Shown here: positions 1 to 6,338 of the stretch, piece after piece | Layout: each line of letters starts with the position of its first letter | Position numbering within the stretch: the first letter of the stretch is position 1 | NCBI GenBank assembly: GCA_021784255.1 | Contig: JAJXSZ010000078.1 | Location: 1-10,574, forward strand | Direction: 5' to 3' | Length of the DNA stretch: 10,574 nucleotides | From: Pseudomonadota bacterium | GTDB lineage: Bacteria; Pseudomonadota; Alphaproteobacteria; Acetobacterales; Acetobacteraceae | Translations under genes and position numbers: made by a program | Notes under the pieces: generated by a model | Told to the model about the DNA's origin: nothing | The model's database searches: none | The model's input: the letters and a program-made list of their open reading frames with translations, nothing else

Positions 1-1
1 G

Positions 2-1699
2 CCGTTTCAGGTGCTCGGGCGCGGCGATGGGCGGTTCTGGTTCCTTGACAAGGAAGGCGCGCTGGTTGACGCGGCGGCGAATTCGCTTGCGCAGTGGCCG
101 ACGCTGCTGGGGCTCTGCGGCGGCGAGAAAGAGTGGCTCGTGCAGCATTTCCGCCAGCTTGACCGTGACGGCAACCCGACCGCCTGGTTCAATGTGCGTG
201 AAGCGACGGCATCCGTGATGCGGCGCGCTGGGGCGCTCCCGCCGTTCGATGCCGAGATCCCGCGCCGGCGCTATGGGCTTTGGAAGGTCGCGGGCGGCTA
301 TGCGCTGCATCGCGGCGATGCGATCGACTGGTGCGGCGATGAGCGGCGCGCCGGCTTTGTCGAGGAACGCGCTCTGTGGCTGCGGCTTTCGCCGCGGCCC
401 GGCGCGGGAGCGTCGGCGGACGCGGCGCTCGGCCGCGCGCTCGAGGCGCTGTTCGCGACGTGGAACTGGCGGCATGCGTCCTCGCCGGCGGTGCTGCTGG
501 GTCTCGTCGTTTCGGGCTGGATCGCGGGCGCGCTGGAATGGCGGCCGCACGGCTTCGTCGTCGGTGAGGCGGGCAGCGGTAAGACGACGCTGCTGCGCGA
601 CGTGATCGCTGGGCTATGTCCGCTCACGCGCTACCTCAACGACTACACCGAGCCGGGATTGCGGCAGCTGCTGAGCGAAAGCGCGACCTCCATCGTGCTC
701 GACGAAGCCGAGGGCGACGCGAGCACGGAACAGCGGCTGCGCCGCACGATCGAGATGCTGCGCCGTGCTTCCAGCGGCAGCGGCGTACAGTCCGTGAAGG
801 GTTCGGCCGACCATGTGGCGCGGCAGTTCACGCTTTCGGGCTCGGCGATCATGGGCGCGATCTTCCCGCCGCCGTTGGAGCCGCAGGACGCCTCGCGGTT
901 CACGGTGCTGCAGCTCAATCCGCTCGATACGGTCGCGCCGCAGGAATCGCCGGCAGCGTTCGCGGCGCGGCATGGTCCGGCGCTGTGGGGGCGCGCGATC
1001 CGCGAGGTCTCGCGCATCCTGCGGCTTTTCGGGATATTGCGGGCGCGGATCATCGCGCGCGGCTATCCCGCACGGCTGGCGGACCAGCTTGCGACCATCG
1101 CGGCCTGCCGTTGGGTGATGGTGCGGGGCGTGGAGGATGATCCGCGCGACGCCGATGCCGAGGACGGCGTGGATGAGCCGCTGGCGGTGGTGGAGCACCT
1201 GTTGGTCGACGAAGTGGACCGCGTGGCGGATGGCGCGGGCAACCAGGCGCTCGGGCGGCTGTTGATGAGCACGCTCGACATGGCGGGTGACAAGAAGACG
1301 CTCGGCCAGGTGCTGGCGCGGGCGCGGACGTTGCTGTTGCGCATCGGCGCGGCGCCGACGGACCTGGACGCGGCCAATACTGTGACCGAGGACCGCGCGG
1401 AACTGCGCAAGCTGGAAGCGCTCCTCGAGGGGCACGGCGTGCGGTGGGCCGCGTGCGAGAGCGCGCGCGGCGCGGACGCCCCCGCGCCCCCAATGGGGCT
1501 GTTCGTTGTCGTCGCGGCGCACCCGAGGCTGGAGCGTGCGTTCGCGGATACCGCTTGGTCCGGCCGACGCTGGGGCGAGGCGTTGCGGCAACTGCCTGGC
1601 GCGCTGGGCGGCCGAGACGTCGGGCCGCAGCGGGTTGGTGGTGCGCGCTCGCGCGTGGTGTGGGTTCCGGAGGCGCATTTCGAGCCGCCTGGAGGCTGA
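2..1699 (+). CDS. DUF927-like phage primase/helicase (5' end outside window)
   Basis: The reading frame is open from the first in-frame codon, so the true start is upstream; the GTG at 11 is probably internal. The visible start (FQVLGRGDGRFWFLDKEG) resembles the entry segment of DUF927 proteins, where a 'radical sequence change' style opening is followed by a P-loop ATPase. Counting from the GTG at 11, a Walker A motif GEAGSGKT lies at residues 185-192 and a Walker B-like IVLDEAEGD at about 228-236. Further on, a sensor/arginine-finger-like stretch reads SRFTVLQLNPL. DUF927 proteins are fused to or act as helicases in phage and plasmid replication, usually after a primase/Toprim part, which would be upstream here. 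The C-terminal 200 residues are less recognisable. It is followed directly by the heptamer array, which fits a replication role. Family assignment is from motif recognition; ATPase identity is firm, the exact family less so. Confidence 0.8.
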   Translation, partial: PFQVLGRGDGRFWFLDKEGALVDAAANSLAQWPTLLGLCGGEKEWLVQHFRQLDRDGNPTAWFNVREATASVMRRAGALPPFDAEIPRRRYGLWKVAGGYALHRGDAIDWCGDERRAGFVEERALWLRLSPRPGAGASADAALGRALEALFATWNWRHASSPAVLLGLVVSGWIAGALEWRPHGFVVGEAGSGKTTLLRDVIAGLCPLTRYLNDYTEPGLRQLLSESATSIVLDEAEGDASTEQRLRRTIEMLRRASSGSGVQSVKGSADHVARQFTLSGSAIMGAIFPPPLEPQDASRFTVLQLNPLDTVAPQESPAAFAARHGPALWGRAIREVSRILRLFGILRARIIARGYPARLADQLATIAACRWVMVRGVEDDPRDADAEDGVDEPLAVVEHLLVDEVDRVADGAGNQALGRLLMSTLDMAGDKKTLGQVLARARTLLLRIGAAPTDLDAANTVTEDRAELRKLEALLEGHGVRWAACESARGADAPAPPMGLFVVVAAHPRLERAFADTAWSGRRWGEALRQLPGALGGRDVGPQRVGGARSRVVWVPEAHFEPPGG

Positions 1700-1710
1700 C
1701 GCGGCGACTG

Positions 1711-1785
1711 GTGTTCCAGTGTTCCACTCGGTGTTCCACAAAAACCGCAGAAAACTGCGGCGGGAACACCGGAACACCGGAACAC
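1711..1785. repeat. Heptamer cluster 1: three GTGTTCC, hairpin, three GGAACAC
   Basis: GTGTTCC occurs at 1711, 1719 and 1731 (start-to-start spacing 8 then 12). Its complement GGAACAC occurs at 1763, 1771 and 1779 (spacing 8 and 8). Between them is a perfect 6-bp hairpin, CCGCAG (1745-1750), loop AAAA, CTGCGG (1755-1760). The cluster lies in the non-coding gap after the helicase gene. Short repeats of this kind, regularly spaced and next to a replication gene, are typical of initiator-binding iterons or multimeric repressor operators; which of these applies is inference. Confidence 0.9.
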
Positions 1786-1835
1786 CGCACTTTCTGTAAT
1801 TCTCTACGCGTGCGCGCATGTGTGAGGAAATCGTG

Positions 1836-1910
1836 GTGTTCCAGTGTTCCGGTGTACCGATGGCCGAAAACCGCCAGAAAAGTGGAACACCGAGTGGAAC
1901 ACTGGAACAC
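1836..1910. repeat. Heptamer cluster 2: inverted partner of cluster 1
   Basis: GTGTTCC occurs at 1836 and 1844, with the variant GTGTACC at 1852 (spacing 8, 8). GGAACAC occurs at 1884, 1896 and 1904 (spacing 12, 8). The right arm 1882-1910 is an exact 29-bp inverted copy of 1711-1739. The left arm is an inverted copy of the right arm of cluster 1 with two mismatches over about 24 bp. The two clusters are therefore themselves mirror images around a centre near 1810, which is one of the less GC-rich stretches of the window. The array ends 11 bp before the ATG of the next gene, so a bound protein would also sit on that gene's 5' region. Confidence 0.9.
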
Positions 1911-1921
1911 GGGGGCTTGAA

Positions 1922-2389
1922 ATGAGCGCTGTCGCTGTTTCACGTGAAACGAAACGATCGGCTGGGGTCGATGCGGCGGCGCTGGTGGTCGCGCGGCTCG
2001 AGGAAGCGGGCGCGACGCTGATGGCGTTGCCGCAGAGCGGGTTTTCGACGGGGATGCGCGGCTATTGGCCGGACATGATGCGCGACAGCTTCATCGACAT
2101 GCCGTCGGCGGAGAGCGGGCGGCCGCCAGTGCCGGACGCGGCGCGGATCTCGCGGATGGAGGAGGCGTTCGGCTGGCTTTCGTTCATCCCGGCGCATCGC
2201 GGGGCGCTGCGGCGCATCGTGGGCTATCGGGCGCTGGTGAACCCGGCGACGGACCGGCACGTGTTCGCGTGGCGGCGGATCGGCAAGCGGATCGGCGCGG
2301 ATCATCGGGCGGTGCAGCGGTGGCACGCGCAGGCGGTGGCGATCATCGTGGCGGGACTGGCGGCGCGGGGATTTATTTTCGACCCTTGA
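1922..2389 (+). CDS. DUF6362-like phage HTH protein
   Basis: The protein has 155 residues. The ATG at 1922 is chosen because a purine-rich GGGGGC lies just upstream. An extended frame from GTG 1844 would translate the heptamer repeats into an Asn-Thr-Gly-like stretch (WNTEWNTGT) with no protein character. Residues 18-35 (ALVVARLEEAGATLMALP) and 78-145 recall DUF6362 phage proteins: an ARISRMEEAFGWLSFIP segment, then RALVNPATDRHVFAWRRIGKRIGADHRAVQRWH, which reads as a helix-turn-helix with its recognition helix near 125-140. Such genes are common just before the terminase genes in alphaproteobacterial prophages; their function is not established, and a DNA-binding regulatory role is inferred. 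Codons 5-10 carry a parS-type palindrome. The stop overlaps a possible -35 element of the next transcription unit. Confidence 0.8.
   Translation: MSAVAVSRETKRSAGVDAAALVVARLEEAGATLMALPQSGFSTGMRGYWPDMMRDSFIDMPSAESGRPPVPDAARISRMEEAFGWLSFIPAHRGALRRIVGYRALVNPATDRHVFAWRRIGKRIGADHRAVQRWHAQAVAIIVAGLAARGFIFDP
1936..1951. promoter_or_regulatory. parS: parS-like ParB-binding site
   Basis: TGTTTCACGTGAAACG matches the bacterial consensus TGTTTCACGTGAAACA at 15 of 16 positions, and the inner 14 bp (1937-1950) are a perfect palindrome. Established knowledge: this is the chromosomal centromere bound by ParB, a CTP-dependent DNA clamp, and it is highly conserved across bacteria. Here it is embedded in codons 5-10 of the DUF6362-like gene, encoding V-S-R-E-T, and sits 26 bp after the heptamer array. 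No parA or parB gene is visible in the window. Whether host ParB loads here is inference, but the sequence match itself is plain. Confidence 0.75.
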
Positions 2390-2414
2390 CCAAATGGACC
2401 AAAATCCCGTAGGT
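2386..2414 (+). promoter_or_regulatory. Possible weak promoter ahead of the late genes
   Basis: TTGACC at 2386-2391 is a good -35 hexamer. After 17-18 bp only a poor -10 candidate (GTAGGT/TAGGTG) follows at 2409-2415. The spacer contains a direct repeat, GACCAAAT (2388) and GACCAAAAT (2397), nine bases apart, which could be an activator or repressor site. The element overlaps the stop codon of the preceding gene. Support is weak because of the -10. Confidence 0.25.
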
Positions 2415-2441
2415 GCATTGCCACGATACGCGAATCGCGCA

Positions 2442-2475
2442 CCCGCCCGGCAGTTGCCGCGGCGGGTTTTTCTTT
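2442..2475 (+). terminator. Intrinsic terminator-like hairpin before a gene start
   Basis: CCCGCC (2442-2447) pairs with GGCGGG (2461-2466), and CGGC (2448-2451) pairs with GCCG (2456-2459) around a four-base loop, leaving one bulged C at 2460. The stem is followed by TTTTTCTTT (2467-2475). This is a textbook rho-independent terminator on the + strand. It is followed at once by the ribosome-binding region of the next gene (GGCGGGG, 2476-2482), leaving no room for a promoter between them. A smaller palindrome CGCGAaTCGCG lies just upstream at 2429-2439. Confidence 0.7.
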
Positions 2476-2487
2476 GGCGGGGTGGTG

Positions 2488-3243
2488 GTGGCGATCGAGA
2501 TCTCGATCCGCACGCAGACGAGCGCCTTCGAGCGCGCGCTGCTGGCCGTCTCGCGCGAGCTGCGCGAGGAAGCGACGAAGCGCGTCGTCGGGCGCAGCGG
2601 CGCGCTGGTGCGGCGGCGGATCATGGACGAGATGCCGAAGCTGTTCGACAAGCCGACGCCGTGGACGGTGAACTCCGTGCGCTACGCGGCGAGCGGCAGC
2701 CAGGCGGTGCTGTTCATCGCCTATGACACCAGCAAGGGAATTTCGGCGGAGAAATATCTCGCGGCCGAGGTGCGCGGCGGCGCGCGGAAGAACAAGCGCT
2801 CCGAGCAGGCGCTGGAGCTGCGCGGGCTGCTGCCGGCGGGGATGCAGGTCGCGCCGGGGCGCGGCGATGAGTTGGATCGGTTCGGCAACCTTCGCGGCGG
2901 CCTGGTGGTGCAGGCGCTCGCGGGGATCGGGGCGATGCGCGAGACGGGGTATGCGGCGAACGCGACGGCGAAATCTCGTGATCGGTGGCGGAAGAAAGGG
3001 CTGGCGCATCGGCGCACGGGCACGCCGTTCTTCGTGGGCAAGTCGGCTGAATCTGGGACTGCCGGCGTTTATCAGATCATGGGCCGGCATCGCATCCGCG
3101 CGGTGATGCACTTCATCCCGAAGCCGATGTACCGCGACCGTTTGCCGTTCGAGACGATCGCCGGGAAGTTCGCGGGCGAGATCGTGCCGGTGCAGGTGCG
3201 GCGGGTGTTCCATGAGATCGCGGATGGCACGCTCAGGGTGTGA
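2488..3243 (+). CDS. Phage protein, possibly gpZ-like minor tail/completion protein
   Basis: The protein has 251 residues from the GTG at 2488. Three consecutive GTG codons (2482-2490) precede GCG-ATC; the last is chosen because GGCGGGG then sits at Shine-Dalgarno distance. An earlier GTG at 2413 would translate through the terminator hairpin and is unlikely. The N-terminus (AIEISIRTQTSAFERALLAVSRELREEATKR, read in two pieces) looks like a helical segment. The C-terminal part, GRHRIRAVMHFIPKPMYRDR followed by LPFETIAGKFAGEIV, resembles the end of phage minor tail/neck proteins of the gpZ or HK97-gp10-like kind, which end in a basic strand and an amphipathic helix. I do not recognise a precise family. 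If it is a tail gene, its place ahead of cos and the terminase differs from lambda, where Z follows the head genes. Confidence 0.7.
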   Translation: MAIEISIRTQTSAFERALLAVSRELREEATKRVVGRSGALVRRRIMDEMPKLFDKPTPWTVNSVRYAASGSQAVLFIAYDTSKGISAEKYLAAEVRGGARKNKRSEQALELRGLLPAGMQVAPGRGDELDRFGNLRGGLVVQALAGIGAMRETGYAANATAKSRDRWRKKGLAHRRTGTPFFVGKSAESGTAGVYQIMGRHRIRAVMHFIPKPMYRDRLPFETIAGKFAGEIVPVQVRRVFHEIADGTLRV

Positions 3244-3283
3244 GCGGCGCTCGGCGAAGTGGTGAAATCGCGGGTCGCCGCCG

Positions 3284-3330
3284 CGGGTCCTTCCTGAGGA
3301 GAGCATGCGCCAGGGGCATTTCGCGCCCCG
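3284..3330 (+). other. cos: Candidate cos site (cosQ-like plus cosN-like palindrome)
   Basis: CGGGTCCTT at 3284-3292 contains lambda's cosQ element GGGTCCT. Twenty-one bases later the palindrome GGGGC (3313-3317), seven bases, GCCCC (3325-3329) begins. In lambda, as recalled, cosQ is followed after 22 bases by the GGGGC at the cosN cutting site, and cos lies just before nu1. Here the element also lies just before the nu1-like gene. Roughly 100 bp between the palindrome and the terminase start could hold cosB-type binding sites; none is clearly identified. The exact cut positions cannot be set from sequence alone. Confidence 0.6.
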
Positions 3331-3433
3331 GTTTGTTGGTCAGTGAGTTATGTTTCCAAACGGGTTGACGTTGTCATTGCTTTTGTCGCCGGCGGTCCGT
3401 GACGTGGCGGATCGCGCGGGGACGAGTGCGCCC

Positions 3434-3991
3434 GTGGTGAAGAAGAAGGAGTTGGCGAAGCTCCTCAAGATCAGCCGGCAGACGCTCGACCAGTGGCTCG
3501 AGCGGTGGGACGAGTTCCCGGTGCTCGAGCGCGGCACGAACGGCCGGGAGTGGCAGTTCGATCCCGCGGCCGTCACCGACTTCCTGCGCGCGAGGCGCGA
3601 CGAGGAACGGCAGCGGAAGGAAGCGCGCGACGAGGCGCTGGCGCAGCTCTCGCTGCCGCTCGACGACGACGAAGTCGTGCCCGGCCTGAGCGGCCTCTCC
3701 GCCGCGGACCGGCTGCGGATGGCGCAGCTGGCGAAGCTGCAGCGCGAAGAGGCGGAACGGCTGGGGAGGCTGGTGTCGCGCGAGGAGATCGAGGCGGCGC
3801 TCGCGGAGGGATTGCCGGAGCTGCTGCGCTCCGTGCGCGACGCGGCTCGAGGAAAGTGCATCGAGTTCCGGATGCCGGACGAGGAGACGCGGCGGCTCGA
3901 CGGTGCGATCTGCGCGGCGTGGACGGCGAAGGTGCGCGAGCTGCAGGTGAACCTCGGCAAGAGCGAACTCGAGGCCTACATCGATGGCTGA
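3434..3991 (+). CDS. Terminase small subunit, Nu1-like
   Basis: The protein has 185 residues, close to lambda Nu1 (181). The GTG at 3434 is preferred: GGGGACGAG lies upstream, the product then begins VVKKKELAKLLKIS just as Nu1 begins a few residues before its winged helix, and the longer frame from ATG 3350 has poorer third-position GC and no clear ribosome-binding site. If 3350 is used, 28 residues are added and cosB space is lost. Residues 3-45 form a winged HTH (RQTLDQWLERWDEFPVLERG), a DPAAVTDFLRARRDEE stretch ends the DNA-binding part, and a long charged helix follows, as in the Nu1 dimerisation region. The C-terminal end would bind the large subunit. Nu1 proteins bind cosB and position the nuclease. 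The stop overlaps the TerL start (ATGGCTGA), implying coupled translation. Confidence 0.85.
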   Translation: MVKKKELAKLLKISRQTLDQWLERWDEFPVLERGTNGREWQFDPAAVTDFLRARRDEERQRKEARDEALAQLSLPLDDDEVVPGLSGLSAADRLRMAQLAKLQREEAERLGRLVSREEIEAALAEGLPELLRSVRDAARGKCIEFRMPDEETRRLDGAICAAWTAKVRELQVNLGKSELEAYIDG

Positions 3992-6074
3992 GGCGGCGCG
4001 CGCGGCCTCCGGACGGTCGGTGTTCGCCGCGGCGCTCGATGCCGCAATTCCTACCCCGCCGCTGGATGTCGCGGCGTGGGCCGAGGCGAACCGATGGACG
4101 GCCGGCCCGCGCGCGGGTCGCTGGTCTCATAGCCTGACGCCCTACCTGGTCGAGCCGATGCAGGCGACCTCCAACGGGCTGCACACGACGGTGGCGATCG
4201 TCGGGCCCGGCCAGTGCGGCAAGACGGCCGTCGCGGAGAACCTGTTGCTGGGCTCGATCGACGCCGACCCGGCGCCATTCCTGTGGTATATGCAGAACGA
4301 TGAGTCCGTGCGCGCCTACGTGAAGGAGCGCGTCGGGCCGATGATCGACGCGCACCGGACAGTCGCGGCGAAGCAGGGGCTGCGGGCAGTTGACAGCGCG
4401 ATCGGGTTCAAACGGTTCCGCGGCATGACGGTGCAGTTCCTCGGCGCCTCGCCGGGGAACCTGATCAACAAGACGGCGCGGCGCATTGTCGCCGATGAGT
4501 GGGATGCGTTTCCGGAGAGCGTGGGCGACCCCAAGGTGCTGCTCGACGTGCGGCGCCAGGCGTATGGCAGGGACTCGCTGCTGCTCGCGATGTCGCACCC
4601 GGACCGGGCCGGCGGCACGCGGCCGAGCGCGTGGCTGCGCGGGATCATGGCGCTCTATGCGCAGAGCGACCGGCGCACCTGGTGGTGGCCGTGCCCTGAT
4701 TGCGGCGGCTTCTCGTCGCCGAACCCTGGGGCCGCGCGACACATGGAGCTCGTGTTCCCCGAGGACGCGAGCCTCGACGAGATCGAGCGGGAGGCGGCGC
4801 TGCTGTGCCCCTGCTGCGGCTCGCACATTACCGATGACCAACGGCGCGAGATGAACGCGCGCGGTTTCTGGGCCGGCGCCGGGCAGACAGTGCACGAGGA
4901 CGGCACCGTTTCCGGCGAGCTGGCGCGGCGCGACACGGCGGGGTTCTGGATCGTCGGCGTGATGTCGCCGTTCCTGCTGAGCGGGATTGGCGGCCTGGCA
5001 CGGGCGCTGGCGGAAGCGCGGCGCGGCTACAAGGCGGAGGGCGACGACAAGGCGCTCCGTGAGGTGACGGTGAAACAGCTCGGGGTGCCGTACGAGCGCG
5101 CGGCCAAGGTCGGCGCGATGGATGCGGCGATGCTGGGCGAGCGCGCGGACGAGGCGCTGCGGCTGGGGCGCGTGCCGCGCGGCGTGCGGTTCCTGACGAC
5201 GTTCGTCGACGTGCAGGCGAACCGGTTCGAGCTGCTGACGCGCGGGTTCGGCGTGGGCGCCGAGAGCTGGGTGATCGACCGCAAGACGATTCCCGCGGCG
5301 CCGGCGCTCTCCGCGGCCGACTGGGACACGATGATCGCGGCGGCGGCGCATGCGGCCTATCCGATCGAGGATGGCAGCGGGCGCGCGATGAAGATCCGCG
5401 CGCTCGGGATCGACAGCGCTGGCGAGCCGGGCGTGACGGAGCGCGCCTATGCGGCGTGGCTGCGGGCGAAGCGGATGCGGCTGGCGGCGCGGCTCGGCGT
5501 GGTGAGCGGGCGCGACGTGTGGACGGTGATCCTGACCAAGGGCGCCTCCAGCGACGCGCGGCGCCTGGTGGTGTCCTACCCGGATGCGAGCCGGGCGGAC
5601 CGGCGCGCGGCGGCACGCGGCGAGGTTCCCGTGATGCTCTACGCGCCGAACACCTGGAAGGACGCGGTGGCGGCGCAATTGGCCGTTGCCGAGGACGGCC
5701 CCGGACGCGTGCACTTCCCGCGCGCGCTCCGGGCCGACGACGAAGCGGCGCCGGGCGAGTTCTTCGAGCAGCTCGTCGCCGAGACGCGCGATTCTCTGGG
5801 ACGCTGGACGAAGACGCGGGCACGGAACGAGGCGCTCGACCTGATGGTGGGAACGCAGATCCTCGCGCACCTGCACGGGCTCTCGCGTGTTGATTGGGCG
5901 CGGCCGCCGGCATGGGCGCGGGACTGGGACGAGAATTCGCTTGTCGAGGCGCTGTCCTCCCAGGCTGCCTCGACGCCTCAACCGGCGCTGGTCGCGGCGG
6001 GGCTTCCGGCGCCGGTTGAGGTCACCTCGTCGCGCGAGGCGCGGCTGCGCAACCTGGCGCGGCGGTTGGGGTAG
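3984..6074 (+). CDS. Terminase large subunit, lambda gpA family
   Basis: The protein has 696 residues (lambda gpA 641). It is the ATPase/nuclease motor that cuts concatemeric DNA and pumps it into the prohead. The N-terminal ATPase has Walker A GPGQCGKT (74-81) and Walker B RRIVADEWDAF with D171-E172, followed by the coupling-like stretch LLLAMSHPDRAGG. Two CxxC-type pairs, C237-x2-C240 and C275-x-C277-C278, look like the zinc knuckle seen in GpA-family terminases. The C-terminal nuclease has candidate metal-binding acidic residues D409 (TFVDVQ), D477 (LGIDSAG) and D619 (EALDLMVG); these assignments are from motif position. The start ATG overlaps the TerS stop by 8 bp. The gene is intact and in the lambda order TerS-TerL-gpW-portal, which supports cos-type packaging. 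Confidence 0.93.
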   Translation: MAEAARAASGRSVFAAALDAAIPTPPLDVAAWAEANRWTAGPRAGRWSHSLTPYLVEPMQATSNGLHTTVAIVGPGQCGKTAVAENLLLGSIDADPAPFLWYMQNDESVRAYVKERVGPMIDAHRTVAAKQGLRAVDSAIGFKRFRGMTVQFLGASPGNLINKTARRIVADEWDAFPESVGDPKVLLDVRRQAYGRDSLLLAMSHPDRAGGTRPSAWLRGIMALYAQSDRRTWWWPCPDCGGFSSPNPGAARHMELVFPEDASLDEIEREAALLCPCCGSHITDDQRREMNARGFWAGAGQTVHEDGTVSGELARRDTAGFWIVGVMSPFLLSGIGGLARALAEARRGYKAEGDDKALREVTVKQLGVPYERAAKVGAMDAAMLGERADEALRLGRVPRGVRFLTTFVDVQANRFELLTRGFGVGAESWVIDRKTIPAAPALSAADWDTMIAAAAHAAYPIEDGSGRAMKIRALGIDSAGEPGVTERAYAAWLRAKRMRLAARLGVVSGRDVWTVILTKGASSDARRLVVSYPDASRADRRAAARGEVPVMLYAPNTWKDAVAAQLAVAEDGPGRVHFPRALRADDEAAPGEFFEQLVAETRDSLGRWTKTRARNEALDLMVGTQILAHLHGLSRVDWARPPAWARDWDENSLVEALSSQAASTPQPALVAAGLPAPVEVTSSREARLRNLARRLG

Positions 6075-6077
6075 GGC

Positions 6078-6338
6078 ATGTCCGGGGCGAGGACATCGAT
6101 CACGCTGCAGGGCGTCGCGCCGGGGACGCTGCAGGCCTGGCTGCATGCGGCGCAGGCGGCGCTGGCCTCGCTGATGACGGGACAGATGGTCGCGACGGTG
6201 AGCTATCAGAACGGGTCCGGCAATCGTTCCGTGACGTACACGAAGGCGAACGTGGCGGACCTGCGGGCGTGGATCATGGAGCTGCAGGCGGCGCTCGGGA
6301 ACACCAGGCCGCGGGCGATCGGGGTGATGTTCCGATGA
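6078..6338 (+). CDS. Head-tail joining protein, gpW family
   Basis: The protein has 86 residues (lambda gpW 68). The start ATG at 6078 has GGGGTAGGG immediately upstream and lies 3 bp after the TerL stop. The family signature is clear: ALASLMTGQMVATVSY, then a short hairpin region NGSGNRSVTYTKANVADL, then the second helix RAWIMELQAAL, matching the alpha-beta-beta-alpha fold of gpW. The N-terminal 20 residues (SGARTSITLQGVAPGTLQAW) are an extension relative to lambda. gpW binds beneath the portal after packaging, stabilises the DNA-filled head and makes the surface to which the next connector protein attaches. The stop overlaps the portal start as ATGA, the usual sign of translational coupling. 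Confidence 0.9.
   Translation: MSGARTSITLQGVAPGTLQAWLHAAQAALASLMTGQMVATVSYQNGSGNRSVTYTKANVADLRAWIMELQAALGNTRPRAIGVMFR

Noticed and set aside
1786..1835. DnaA boxes or an AT-rich unwinding element at the centre of the array
   Set aside because: The stretch is less GC-rich than its surroundings but has no TTATCCACA-like box, so I do not call it a DnaA-dependent origin.
1711..1910. CRISPR array
   Set aside because: Repeats are 7 bp with 1-5 bp gaps and in both orientations; there are no unique spacers of 30-40 bp and no cas genes.
1444..1920. Open frame through the heptamer arrays giving Asn-Thr-Gly/Glu-His repeats
   Set aside because: Its repetitive peptide is only the translation of the DNA repeat; the first half overlaps the helicase gene in another frame and there is no ribosome-binding site.
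1844..1921. Earlier GTG start for the DUF6362-like gene
   Set aside because: The added 26 residues translate heptamer repeats; ATG 1922 has an upstream purine-rich site and gives a normal family N-terminus.
3244..3281. GCGGCG/CGCCGC inverted repeat after the 2488-3243 gene as a terminator
   Set aside because: The loop is about 26 bases and no T-run follows; expected by chance at this GC content.
3364..3395. Promoter with -35 TTGACG before TerS
   Set aside because: No acceptable -10 at 16-18 bp; the downstream sequence is GC-rich.
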